NCBI GenBank assembly: GCA_021796455.1
Contig: JAKACA010000016.1
Span: forward strand, 1-36,270
Direction: 5' to 3'
Length of the DNA: 36,270 nt
Origin: Actinomycetes bacterium
GTDB lineage: Bacteria; Actinomycetota; Acidimicrobiia; Acidimicrobiales; Bog-793
The translations under genes and the position numbers were made by a program. This document shows, one piece after another, positions 8,489 through 16,120 of the stretch (its first letter is position 1; each line of letters begins with the position of its first letter). Below the pieces are notes generated by a model. It worked only from the letters and a program-made list of their open reading frames with translations. It was not told the DNA's origin and ran no database searches.

Positions 8489-9283
8489 ATGGGCGACAGC
8501 AGCTCGAGAGCGCCCGGCAACGCTTTTGGCCTCTGGGAAGCAGCCTTCGGATTGGCGGTCGGCTTCCTCCTGGCGATAGTGGCGGTGTCGGCGTACGACT
8601 CCATCGCTGGACCGCACCCGAGCCCGCTCGGCACCGATGTCGTGGACTTCGGGGCGTTGTGGGCGGGATTCGTCGGTGCCGCCGTTGTGGCCAGCCGGAC
8701 TCGCGGCCTCGTGCCGGCGGGGCTGGAGCCGGTCACCGCCGGGAGCGGGCCGGTGCCCGGCAGCTTGGCCCGCTTCGTCGCGGACTACGGCCTGCGAATC
8801 CGCCCCTGGCCGGATCTCCCCCTCGGCATAGTGATCGGAGTCGCGTCTCAGTACCTCCTCGTACCGCTGCTCGAGCTGCCGCTGCAGCCCTTTGTCCATA
8901 ACCTCGACTCGAAGCTCGCTCACCCGGCGCAGCAGCTCCTGTTGCCGGTCAACTACGACACTGCCAGCTTCGTGGTGGTTAGCGTGCTCGTATGCGTGGG
9001 CAGCCCCGTCGTCGAAGAGCTGTTCTTTCGCGGGCTGCTGCTCAGGGGTCTCCTCGGGCGTCTTTCCCACCTCGGGTCGCGCATAGCGCCCGCGCTCTCG
9101 AGCGTCATCACCGGCCTCGTGTTCGGCCTCGCACATTTCGAGGCCCTGCAGTTCCTTGCCCTCGCGGGCTTTGGGATGGTGCTCGCTTACGTGGCGTACC
9201 GGACAGGGCGTCTCGGCCCGACCATCGTCGCTCACGCAGCCTTCAACACGACGACGATCATCGCGTTTGCTCTCCAGCGTTGA
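8489..9283 (+). CDS. CPBP family intramembrane metalloprotease
   Basis: 264 aa from ATG 8489; the track start at 8324 would overlap ftsH. It is a multi-pass membrane protein carrying the three CPBP/Abi (CAAX-protease-like) motifs: EELFFRGLLLR (EExxxR), FGLAHF (FxxxH) and HAAFNT (HxxxN). These place conserved Glu and His residues within the membrane, as in Rce1-type proteases. Bacterial members process membrane peptides or anchor proteins; the substrate here is unknown. It diverges from ftsH across an 86-nt gap and ends 17 nt before manB. Confidence 0.9.
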   Translation: MGDSSSRAPGNAFGLWEAAFGLAVGFLLAIVAVSAYDSIAGPHPSPLGTDVVDFGALWAGFVGAAVVASRTRGLVPAGLEPVTAGSGPVPGSLARFVADYGLRIRPWPDLPLGIVIGVASQYLLVPLLELPLQPFVHNLDSKLAHPAQQLLLPVNYDTASFVVVSVLVCVGSPVVEELFFRGLLLRGLLGRLSHLGSRIAPALSSVITGLVFGLAHFEALQFLALAGFGMVLAYVAYRTGRLGPTIVAHAAFNTTTIIAFALQR

Positions 9284-9285
9284 CC

Positions 9286-9291
9286 TAGGCT
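9286..9291 (+). promoter_or_regulatory. -10-like hexamer of manB
   Basis: TAGGCT lies 9 nt before the ATG at 9301 with no ribosome site between them. The spacing is the same as that of TAGCCT before the glycosyltransferase gene. Candidate leaderless promoter; the -35 is unclear. Confidence 0.3.
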
Positions 9292-9300
9292 CCTTCGACA

Positions 9301-10728
9301 ATGCCCCTTGCCGCCGAGAACCCATCCGACTTCCGAGGCCGCCTCGCAGCGATCTTCAAGGCCTACGACGTGCGCGGCACCGTGCCCGATCAGCTGGACG
9401 GCGCCCTGGCCGCCGCGATCGGGGCGGGTTTCGCCCGGTTCGCTCGCGAGAGCGAAGGTGCCCGCGCGATGGTGGTCGGCCGGGACATGCGCTCCTCGGG
9501 CGTAGAGCTGTCCCAGGCGTTCGCCTCAGGCGTGCTGTCAGAGGGGCTCGAAGTGCTCGATGTCGGCCTCGCCTCGACCGACCTTGTCTACTTCGCCTCG
9601 GGCAGCCGCTCGATGCCCGGAGCGATGCTCACGGCTTCGCACAACCCGGCGGCCTACAACGGCATCAAGCTCTGCCTGGCGGGGGCGAAGCCGGTCGGCA
9701 AGGACACCGGACTTGGGGAGATTCGCGCCGGCGCCGAGCGGTTCCTGGCAGGCGACTCGCTCTCCAAGCTGGCGGATCCTGCCAGTGATCCGCGCTACCG
9801 CAGGGCAGATCTCCTTGACGAGTTCGCCGCGCACGTCCGCTCCTTCATCGACGACTCGAGGCTGCGCCCGATGCGCGTCGTCGCGGACACCGCCAACGGG
9901 ATGGGCGGGCTCGTGGTGCCCCGGGTGTTCTCCGGCCTGCCGATCGAGCTGGAGATCCTCTTCGGCGAGCTCGACGGCACGTTCCCCAACCACCCGGCCG
10001 ACCCGATCCAGGCGGCGAACCTGGTGGCGCTTCGCGCGCGCGTGCTCGAGGTCGGTGCTGACGTGGGCCTCGCGTTCGACGGGGACGCGGATCGCGTGTT
10101 CCTCGTCGATGACAAGGCCGTGCCCCTGTCGGGATCTCTCACGACTTCCATAGTTGCTGCGGCAGTGCTCGACAAGCACCCCGGAGCCACCATCCTCTAC
10201 AACCTCATCTGCTCGAAGTCGGTGCCGGAGGTGATCATCGAGCGCGGCGGCATGCCGGTGCGGACCCGGGTCGGGCACTCGTTCGTGAAGGCGACGATGG
10301 CCGAGACGGGAGCGGTGTTCGGGGGCGAGCACTCGGGCCACTACTACTTTCTCGACAACTACCGGGCCGACTCGGGCATCGTCGCCGCCATGACCGTGCT
10401 GGAGCTCATGTCCAAGTCCGCGCGCCCGCTGTCGGAGCTGCGCGTGGCTTTCGAGCGGTACTTTGACTCCGGAGAGATCAACACCACAGTAAGCGACACC
10501 GATGCCGTTCTCTCGGCTGTGGAGGCCCGTTACAAGGAGGCCGGAGCGTCGCTCGACCACCTGGACGGCCTCACGGTCGACCTTGGCACGTGGTGGTTCA
10601 ACCTGCGCCCGTCGAACACGGAGCCATTGCTCCGCCTGAACCTCGAGGCCGGCTCGGCCCAGGAGTGCGAGGACCATCTGGCCGAGGTGTCCCGTCTCAT
10701 AGCAAGCCTTGAAAACCCCGAAGACTGA
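9301..10728 (+). CDS. manB: Phosphomannomutase/phosphoglucomutase
   Basis: 475 aa alpha-D-phosphohexomutase interconverting hexose-6-phosphate and hexose-1-phosphate; it likely supplies mannose-1-phosphate for GDP-mannose. All four family signatures are visible in order: catalytic phosphoserine loop TASHNPAAYNG (about 115-125), metal-binding FDGDADRVF, sugar-specificity GGEHSGHYYF, and phosphate-binding RPSNTEPLLRL near the C-terminus. The GEHSG form fits dual phosphomanno/phosphoglucomutases, so the preferred sugar cannot be fixed from sequence. The following Trm112-like gene is a common actinobacterial partner of manB. With the SDR and glycosyltransferase genes it suggests local GDP-sugar supply. 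Confidence 0.95.
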   Translation: MPLAAENPSDFRGRLAAIFKAYDVRGTVPDQLDGALAAAIGAGFARFARESEGARAMVVGRDMRSSGVELSQAFASGVLSEGLEVLDVGLASTDLVYFASGSRSMPGAMLTASHNPAAYNGIKLCLAGAKPVGKDTGLGEIRAGAERFLAGDSLSKLADPASDPRYRRADLLDEFAAHVRSFIDDSRLRPMRVVADTANGMGGLVVPRVFSGLPIELEILFGELDGTFPNHPADPIQAANLVALRARVLEVGADVGLAFDGDADRVFLVDDKAVPLSGSLTTSIVAAAVLDKHPGATILYNLICSKSVPEVIIERGGMPVRTRVGHSFVKATMAETGAVFGGEHSGHYYFLDNYRADSGIVAAMTVLELMSKSARPLSELRVAFERYFDSGEINTTVSDTDAVLSAVEARYKEAGASLDHLDGLTVDLGTWWFNLRPSNTEPLLRLNLEAGSAQECEDHLAEVSRLIASLENPED

Positions 10729-10750
10729 CCGAGGACTCGGAGGCCACGTC

Positions 10751-10999
10751 ATGGCACTTGACCCGCTCCTGCTCGAAATCCTGGCCTGCCCGGAGGACAA
10801 GGGGCCGCTGCTGTACTTCGCGGACGAGGACACGCTCTACAACCCTCGGCTGCGCCGCCGGTATCGCATTGTCGACGACATCCCGGTAATGCTCGTCGAC
10901 GAGTCCGAGACCGTGAGCGATGACGAGGATGCCCGTCTTAGGGCAAAGGCGGAAGCGGAAGGGACCAGCCCGAATTTCGGGCCGCCGCCAGAGCGGTGA
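10751..10999 (+). CDS. Trm112-like / UPF0434 small protein
   Basis: 82 aa from ATG 10751, chosen over the track start (10709) because GGAGG lies 7 nt upstream and the family begins LDPLLLEILACPEDKGPL. Trm112-like proteins are small folds that in other organisms activate methyltransferases or bind zinc. Here only the first Cys of the usual paired cysteines is obvious (ACPEDKGPL; no second CxxC), so zinc binding may be lost. It retains the YRIVDDIPVML core. The acidic tail (DDEDARLRAKAEAEG) is variable. It follows manB at 22 nt and is probably co-transcribed. Confidence 0.88.
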   Translation: MALDPLLLEILACPEDKGPLLYFADEDTLYNPRLRRRYRIVDDIPVMLVDESETVSDDEDARLRAKAEAEGTSPNFGPPPER

Positions 11000-11115
11000 C
11001 GCTCGCGTGATCGACGTCGAGGGTCACGGTCGACGGCGCCTCTCCCGGACGTGGATGGCATCATCCTTCGCTGTCGGCCTCGTTCGGCGCGCGCGCGTCC
11101 TGCAGGCTCGCCCCC

Positions 11116-11121
11116 TAGACT
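11116..11121 (+). promoter_or_regulatory. -10-like hexamer in the hpf leader
   Basis: TAGACT, 8 nt before ATG 11130. It uses the same TAGNCT pattern seen before manB and the glycosyltransferase gene. It would give the hpf transcript a 5' region of about 310 nt. Confidence 0.3.
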
Positions 11122-11129
11122 GCGAGGCG

Positions 11130-11192
11130 ATGGGTGTGCATGGGTCTGTGGTTGCGAGTCGATGCCAGTCGCAGGCGAAACGACCCACGTAA
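11130..11192 (+). CDS. Possible 20-aa leader peptide upstream of hpf
   Basis: ATG 11130 to TAA 11190-11192, reading MGVHGSVVASRCQSQAKRPT. It begins 8 nt after a -10-like hexamer, which would suit a leaderless upstream ORF. Its second half coincides with the inverted repeats at 11141-11208, so translation would melt the outer stem. There is no family match, the sequence is short and its existence is speculative; it is listed because the stretch otherwise holds no gene. Confidence 0.2.
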   Translation: MGVHGSVVASRCQSQAKRPT

Positions 11193-11208
11193 GGCGACTT
11201 GTGGTCGC
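11141..11208 (+). ncRNA. Candidate structured leader element
   Basis: Outer stem TGGGTC (11141-11146) with GACCCA (11182-11187) encloses TGCGA (11153-11157) with TCGCA (11169-11173). Immediately downstream is a hairpin GCGAC-TTGTG-GTCGC (11194-11208). Stems of 5-6 bp arise by chance in GC-rich DNA, so this is weak evidence. Confidence 0.2.
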
Positions 11209-11441
11209 TGAGCATGGTGCGGCTTAGAGGTAAGCCCTGCCCGTCGAGGTGCCGGCTGTCGGTGCCAGGCGGAGAGAGGGTGAAGCGTGTCGATGGCGAC
11301 GTGGAAGGACCGGGACGCGCACCGCTCGCGGTGCGCCACCAGGGCGCCCACGGCGGGCATGTGAGCTCTTCAGCAGGCGAGTGTGGGGCCAAAGACCAGG
11401 TCAGCCGTGCGCACCCATCTCGAGCGACGGAGGGAGGCGGC

Positions 11442-11834
11442 GTGAGGCAAGTGGAGCTGGATGTCGTCGTCACAGCTAGGCATCTCGACCTCGACGATGC
11501 CCTGAAAGAGGTTGCCAGGAGCAAGGTCGGCCGGCTCGGCCGTTTCCTCGGCGGGATGGAGCGGGCGGAGGTCTGTTTCTCGCGGACACCGACAGGTCAC
11601 CTGGGCGACCCGGTCACCTGCGAGATCGTGCTCGAGGGTCACGGGCATGCGGTCAGGGCAGGTGGCAGCGGCAACCGACCCGCGGCTGCCTTGGATGCGG
11701 CCCTCGAGAAGGCCGAGCTGCAGCTGACTCGTCTGAAGGTCAAGCTTGTCGAACGGTCCCGTCCGCGACACGGCAGCGCGAGCCGTCATCTCGAGGGCTC
11801 AGAGGGACCGTTCGAAGGGATCACCGAGCTCTGA
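11442..11834 (+). CDS. hpf: Ribosome hibernation promoting factor (short form)
   Basis: 130 aa from GTG 11442. GGAGGGAGG lies 4 nt before this GTG, and the family fold begins here (RQVELDVVVTARHLDLDDALKEVARSKVGRL), so the track start at 11199 is rejected. HPF/RaiA proteins bind the 30S decoding site and inactivate ribosomes in stationary phase or stress. Many actinobacteria have a long form with an extra dimerisation domain; this one ends after the N-terminal RaiA-like domain plus a short basic tail, so it is of the short type. Its stop overlaps a CTG that is the best candidate start of miaA (CTGA). Confidence 0.88.
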   Translation: MRQVELDVVVTARHLDLDDALKEVARSKVGRLGRFLGGMERAEVCFSRTPTGHLGDPVTCEIVLEGHGHAVRAGGSGNRPAAALDAALEKAELQLTRLKVKLVERSRPRHGSASRHLEGSEGPFEGITEL

Positions 11835-12796
11835 GCTCTGGCCGCCCGCTCTCCGATCTCGCTCTTGTTGGTGCTACGGCGACTGGCAAGACGGCTCTCG
11901 CCCACGAGCTCTGGCGTCGCGTGCGCGGCCTCGAGCTCGTGTCCATAGACGCGATGGCTGTCTATCGGGGGCTCGACATCGGGACCGAGACTCCCTGTGA
12001 CTCTCCTGCGCCGTGGCATCTTGTCGACATTGCCGATCCGCACGAGGAGTTCTCGGTGGCACGGTTCCAGGAGGCGGCCCGTGAGGCGCTTGGATTGATC
12101 CGTGCTCGCGGCCATCTCGCGGTTCTTGTGGGCGGTACCGGCCTGTACCACCGCGCGGTTATCGACGACCTCGATCTTCCCGGCCGGTTTCCCGCCGTCG
12201 CCGCCGAGATCGAAGCCGAGCTGGCCAGTGGTACGGGCCCGACCGCCCTGGCAGGCCTATATGAGCGTTTGCAGCTGCTCGATCCCCTGGCTGCGGGGCG
12301 CATCGAGCCAGGCAATGCCCGGCGCATCCTGCGAGCCCTCGAGGTGACGCTGGGCAGCGGAAGACCCTTCTCTTCCTTTGGCCCAGGCCTCGCCAATTAC
12401 GAAGCGCCGGCGGTGGTGACGATGGCGGGACTCACGCTCGAGCGTGCAGAGCTGGACCGCCGCCTCGAGGCACGCCTGGATGGACAGATGGATCGGGGCT
12501 TCTTGGAAGAGGTGGCCGCGCTCTCGGCCCGCCCCGGGGGCATCTCTCGGACTGCACGCCAGGCCATCGGCTACCGCGAGCTGCTGAGCGTGGTCGAGGA
12601 GGGTGTCTCGCTCGCGGAGGCCAGGAAGTCGATCATACGGCGGTTGCGGGTCTTTGCACGCCGCCAGGAAGCCTGGTTCCGGCGCGATCCGAGGGTGAGG
12701 TGGTTCGATGCCTCCGACATGCACCTGTCCGAGGCGGTGCTCGACTGGTGGAGGAGCTCGGGACCCGCGGCGTCATGGGAGACTGGCGGACGGTGA
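11831..12796 (+). CDS. miaA: tRNA dimethylallyltransferase, apparent CTG start
   Basis: MiaA transfers a dimethylallyl group to A37 of UNN-reading tRNAs. The family N-terminus LALVGATATGKTALAHEL (P-loop) is encoded in this frame from about 11858, but no ATG, GTG or TTG exists between the upstream in-frame stop (11479) and 11921. The track therefore starts too late, at 11921, without the P-loop. The best candidate start is CTG 11831, overlapping the hpf stop as CTGA and preceded by GAAGGGA; this gives 321 aa, close to family length. Further marks are SIDAMAVYRGLDIGTETP, VGGTGLYHRAV, GNARRILRALEV and ARQAIGYREL. The downstream junction with dapF is a GTGA overlap. An alternative explanation is a sequencing frameshift near 11830. 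Confidence 0.85.
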   Translation: MSSGRPLSDLALVGATATGKTALAHELWRRVRGLELVSIDAMAVYRGLDIGTETPCDSPAPWHLVDIADPHEEFSVARFQEAAREALGLIRARGHLAVLVGGTGLYHRAVIDDLDLPGRFPAVAAEIEAELASGTGPTALAGLYERLQLLDPLAAGRIEPGNARRILRALEVTLGSGRPFSSFGPGLANYEAPAVVTMAGLTLERAELDRRLEARLDGQMDRGFLEEVAALSARPGGISRTARQAIGYRELLSVVEEGVSLAEARKSIIRRLRVFARRQEAWFRRDPRVRWFDASDMHLSEAVLDWWRSSGPAASWETGGR

Positions 12797-13659
12797 CAAC
12801 CGCAGCGCTCGCCAAGTACCAGGCTCTCGGCAACGACTTCCTCGTGGCTCTCGATCCAGTTGGGCTTCCCGGGACCGATGAGCTGCCCGAGGACTTCGTC
12901 ATAGCTGTCTGCGACCGCCATCGCGGTATCGGAGCAGACGGCATCATCGTCGTCCGGCCCGCTGGCGAGGAGATGGCTGCCGACGGGCGCGACCTGCCGT
13001 GCGTAGCGATGGAGCTGCGGAACGCGGATGGGGGGCGAGCAGAGACCAGTGGGAACGGTCTGGCTTGTCTGGGGCTGGCGCTCGTCGACGCCGCGCTCGT
13101 TGCCGGACCACAGGTGTGCGTCGTCACCGACGCGGGGCCGCGGCTCGTGACGGTTCTCGAGCGAATCGACGGTGTCAGCGCCCTGGTGCGTGTCGAGATG
13201 GGCTCCATGGCCGTGGGCGAGGCCGAGCCGGTGCAGCTTCTCGGTGGGTCATTCCAGGCGCGTCACGTCGGGGTTGGCAACCCCCATCTCGTCGTCTGGG
13301 GGTCGTCTCTCCAGGGCCTTGACGTCGCCGGCCTCGGCGCCAAGCTCGAATTGGCGACACCCGGCGGTCAAAACGTCGAGTTCGTGGCACCCGACGGCGA
13401 GGGCGGGCTCGAGCTGGTCGTCTGGGAAAGAGGTGCCGGGGTGACTCGGGCCTGCGGGTCGGGGAGCTGCGCCGCGGCCGGCGCCGCGCGCGCTTCGGGG
13501 ATGGTGGGAGACCGGGTCGTCGTGCGCAACCCGGGGGGAAGCCTGGTTGTGGATCTCGAAGGAGAGGATCTGCTGGCACCTGTCGCCTTCCTTAGCGGGA
13601 GGGCGACCAGGGTGTTCGCCATAGAGCTCCGACAACACGAGATCGAAGCGCTGCGTTGA
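12793..13659 (+). CDS. dapF: Diaminopimelate epimerase with Ser in place of the first catalytic Cys
   Basis: 288 aa from GTG 12793, which overlaps the miaA stop (GTGA); ATG 12775 is possible but has no well-spaced ribosome site. DapF converts LL-DAP to meso-DAP using a pair of cysteines. The second catalytic Cys is present in ERGAGVTRACGSGSC. The first, normally in a CGNG motif, reads RAETSGNGLAC: the codon is AGT (Ser), one base from TGT. Other family marks are KYQALGNDFLV, HRGIGADGI, ELRNADGGRAE, VGNPHLVV and GGQNVEFV. It sits with dapC, dapD and dapE in one gene run, so a DAP role is expected. Activity with a Ser/Cys pair is uncertain. Confidence 0.93.
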   Translation: MTTAALAKYQALGNDFLVALDPVGLPGTDELPEDFVIAVCDRHRGIGADGIIVVRPAGEEMAADGRDLPCVAMELRNADGGRAETSGNGLACLGLALVDAALVAGPQVCVVTDAGPRLVTVLERIDGVSALVRVEMGSMAVGEAEPVQLLGGSFQARHVGVGNPHLVVWGSSLQGLDVAGLGAKLELATPGGQNVEFVAPDGEGGLELVVWERGAGVTRACGSGSCAAAGAARASGMVGDRVVVRNPGGSLVVDLEGEDLLAPVAFLSGRATRVFAIELRQHEIEALR

Positions 13660-13678
13660 GCGGGCGCGCGGCGCGGCC

Positions 13679-14941
13679 ATGAGTCTTATTGACCGGAGCT
13701 TTCGGGAGAAGATCGTCCTCGTTGGTGTCGTCTCGCGGCCCAGATCTACCGAAGAGGTCGAGGCGAGCCTCGATGAGCTGGCGTTGCTCGTAGACACCGC
13801 CGGCGCTGACGAGGTCGGTCGCGTGATCCAGCGCCGCGACGCCCCGGACGCCGCCACTTACGTTGGCCACGGAAAAGCCGAGGAGCTACGGCGGCTTTCC
13901 GAAGCCCTCGATGCTGACACGGTCGTGTTCGACGAAGAGCTTTCACCAGCCCAGCAGCGGAACCTGGAGAAAGTGCTCGGGCGGACCGCCATAGACCGGA
14001 CCGCCGTCATCCTCGATATCTTCGCTCAGAACGCCCGCACGGAGGAGGGAAAGGCGCAGGTCGAGCTGGCGTTGTCGCAGTACCGGTTGCCTCGCCTGCG
14101 GGGACGGGGCATCGCGCTCTCCCAGCAGGCCGGCCGGATCGGCACCCGGGGTCCGGGTGAGACTCAGCTCGAGGAGGACCGGCGCAGGATCACGCGCCGG
14201 ATGCGAAAGCTCGAGGCCGAGCTCAAGAACCTGGAGGCGACGCGGAGAACCCAGAGGCGCTCTCGAGGGCGGAGCGCTTATCGCGAGGTGTCCCTCGTTG
14301 GCTACACGAACGCGGGAAAGTCCACGCTTCTCAACTGTTTGGCGGGAGCCGACGCGCTGGTCGAGAACAGGCTTTTCTCCACCCTCGACCCGCGAACTCG
14401 CCGGCTCGAGCTTCCCGGGGGGGAAGCGGTGCTCGTATCCGACACGGTGGGTTTCGTGAGGAAGCTGCCGCACCTGCTCGTCGATGCCTTCCACGCGACG
14501 CTCGAGGTCGTGAGCACCGCCGATCTTCTTGTCCACGTTGTTGACGGCTCGGCTGCCGATCCACTCGGCCAGATCGAGGCTGTCCATAGCGTGCTCGCGG
14601 AGATAGGCGCGACTGAGGTGCCTGAGCTTCTCGCGGTGAACAAGGCCGATCGCTCACCGCGCGCTGCCGCCAGGCTGGCAGCGTCCTACCCGGGATCGGT
14701 GGCGCTGTCGGCGAAAAGTGGTCGCGGCGTACCCGAGCTTCTCCGTGCGGTTGCGGACAGGCTGCGCGCTTTCGACCGCACTGTGGAGCTGTCGGTGCCG
14801 GTCGCACGGGGTGACATCGTGGCTGCCCTGCACCGTCAGGGTGAGGTGCTCGCCGAGGTCTACGAGGGCGAGGCCGTTCGCGTGCGTGCCAGGCTCGATG
14901 ACGAGGGTGTGCGGCGATTCGAGGAATTCGTGAGACGATGA
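13679..14941 (+). CDS. hflX: GTPase HflX
   Basis: 420 aa. Ribosome-associated GTPase that splits or rescues stalled 70S ribosomes under stress. The N-terminal HflX domain (about 1-180) includes VGHGKAEELRR, FDEELSPAQQRNLEK and GGRIGTRGPGE-type sequence (here QQAGRIGTRGPGETQLE), followed by a coiled linker. The Era-like G domain has G1 GYTNAGKSTLLN (about 207-218), G3 DTVGFVRKLPHLL (about 258) and G4 NKAD (about 321). ATG 13679 lies 19 nt after the dapF stop, with no obvious ribosome site. Its stop overlaps the dapC start (ATGA). Its placement between DAP genes looks like operon co-packing rather than shared function. Confidence 0.95.
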   Translation: MSLIDRSFREKIVLVGVVSRPRSTEEVEASLDELALLVDTAGADEVGRVIQRRDAPDAATYVGHGKAEELRRLSEALDADTVVFDEELSPAQQRNLEKVLGRTAIDRTAVILDIFAQNARTEEGKAQVELALSQYRLPRLRGRGIALSQQAGRIGTRGPGETQLEEDRRRITRRMRKLEAELKNLEATRRTQRRSRGRSAYREVSLVGYTNAGKSTLLNCLAGADALVENRLFSTLDPRTRRLELPGGEAVLVSDTVGFVRKLPHLLVDAFHATLEVVSTADLLVHVVDGSAADPLGQIEAVHSVLAEIGATEVPELLAVNKADRSPRAAARLAASYPGSVALSAKSGRGVPELLRAVADRLRAFDRTVELSVPVARGDIVAALHRQGEVLAEVYEGEAVRVRARLDDEGVRRFEEFVRR

Positions 14942-16107
14942 GCTTGCTCGGCTCCGACACCACGCGCGGCGGTTTCGTGCCTCCTGTGTACCCCTTCGAC
15001 AAGCTCGGCGAGCTCGCCGAGCTCGCCGCGGCTCACGACGGTGGCGCAGTCGATCTCTCGGTCGGGACTCCGTGTGATCCACCGCCTCCTCAGGTGGTGA
15101 GAGCTCTCGGGCACTCCGGAAGAGAGCGCGGCTATCCCACCTCGATCGGCTCAGTCGAGCTCAGGGAGGCGGCTGCCGCGTGGATGGAGAGGCGCTTCGG
15201 CGTCAGCGTCTCGCCCTCGGCCATTGCTGCCTGTGTCGGGACCAAAGAGCTCGTGGCCGGCGTTCCGCACTGGCTGCGGCTTCGTCGTCCGTCTCAGGAC
15301 ACGGTGCTGTGCCCTGCGCTCGCCTATCCCACATATGAGATGGGGGCTTTGCTCGCAGGCTGTCGGGCGGTCCCGGTGCCGGCCGGCTCCGACGGATCCA
15401 TGCAGCTGTCGGCCGTCGACGAACAAGACGCCGAGCGAGCGCTCTGCCTCTGGGTGAACAGCCCGGCGAACCCGAGCGGTCAGCTCGATGACCTCGGGGC
15501 CGCTGCGCGGTGGGGGAGGGAGCGGGGGATCCCGGTGTTCTCTGACGAGTGCTACGTCGAGTTCACCTGGTCATCGGCAGGCCGGACGATTCTCGAGCAC
15601 GGTGATTCCGGCGTCGTCGCGGTGCACTCTCTGTCCAAGCGGTCCAATCTTGCCGGCCTGCGCGTCGGGCTCTTTGCCGGAGATCCCGAGCTGGTGGAGT
15701 ACCTTGCCGCGCTGCGGCGGCACGCAGGCTTCATGGTGCCTGGCCCCGTGCAGCATGCGGGAGCGGTCGCTCTTGGCGACGACCTGCACGTGCTCCGCCA
15801 GCGTGAGATCTACCTCGAGAGGCTGCAGCGCTTCGCGGCATCGCTGGGGGGGCTCGGGATTCCGGCAGAGGTGCCTGCGGGAACTTTCTACCTCTGGGTA
15901 GCGGTTCCCGATCGCTTCGCAGGGGGTGGCGGTGACCAAAGTCCTGCTTTCGCCTTCGGTCGCCACCTGGCGAGGGCCGGCGGCATCCTCTCGAGTCCCG
16001 GAGACGCGTATGGTCCTTCTGGCAGGGGCCATGTCCGCCTGGCGATGGTGCAGCCGGTGGATCGTCTCGATCTTGGCCTAGAGCGTCTTGGGCGGTTCGC
16101 CGACTAG
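14938..16107 (+). CDS. dapC: Succinyldiaminopimelate aminotransferase (class I/II PLP)
   Basis: 389 aa fold-type I aminotransferase. Visible are the substrate-lobe VYPFDKLGELAE and SVGTPCDPPP, NSPANPSG, the DECYVEFTW aspartate that contacts the PLP ring nitrogen, the PLP-lysine motif SLSKRSNLAGLRVG, and an Arg-containing GRGHVRLAMV near the end that binds the carboxylate. Class I/II members are hard to tell apart, but its position immediately before dapD and dapE makes N-succinyl-LL-DAP aminotransferase the natural assignment. ATG 14938 overlaps the hflX stop (ATGA). Confidence 0.9.
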   Translation: MSLLGSDTTRGGFVPPVYPFDKLGELAELAAAHDGGAVDLSVGTPCDPPPPQVVRALGHSGRERGYPTSIGSVELREAAAAWMERRFGVSVSPSAIAACVGTKELVAGVPHWLRLRRPSQDTVLCPALAYPTYEMGALLAGCRAVPVPAGSDGSMQLSAVDEQDAERALCLWVNSPANPSGQLDDLGAAARWGRERGIPVFSDECYVEFTWSSAGRTILEHGDSGVVAVHSLSKRSNLAGLRVGLFAGDPELVEYLAALRRHAGFMVPGPVQHAGAVALGDDLHVLRQREIYLERLQRFAASLGGLGIPAEVPAGTFYLWVAVPDRFAGGGGDQSPAFAFGRHLARAGGILSSPGDAYGPSGRGHVRLAMVQPVDRLDLGLERLGRFAD

Positions 16108-16120
16108 TAGCTTCGCGGGC

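Larger units (their letters stand above)
11000..11441 (+). other. 442-nt non-coding region / long leader upstream of hpf
   Basis: No ORF here has recognisable family features; the track ORFs crossing it (for example minus 11024-11524) look like chance open frames. It contains a candidate promoter (TAGACT, 11116-11121), a possible 20-codon leader ORF beginning 8 nt after it, two nested or adjacent short stems (11141-11208), and at its end the hpf ribosome site. I could not match it to a riboswitch, tmRNA or RNase P RNA. Confidence 0.5.

Noticed and set aside
9538-10833. 431-aa minus-strand ORF
   Set aside because: Antisense shadow of manB and the Trm112-like gene.
11141-11208. Known riboswitch (glycine, cobalamin, c-di-GMP, ydaO) in the hpf leader
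   Set aside because: None of the conserved cores I know could be matched; kept only as a weak structured element.
11024-11524. Minus-strand 166-aa ORF in the hpf leader
   Set aside because: Runs through the hpf ribosome site and first codons, lacks a ribosome site of its own and resembles no family.
16088-16120. TTG 16088 as the dapD start
   Set aside because: Would overlap dapC by 20 nt and add residues absent from the family; GTG 16121 aligns with the usual N-terminus.
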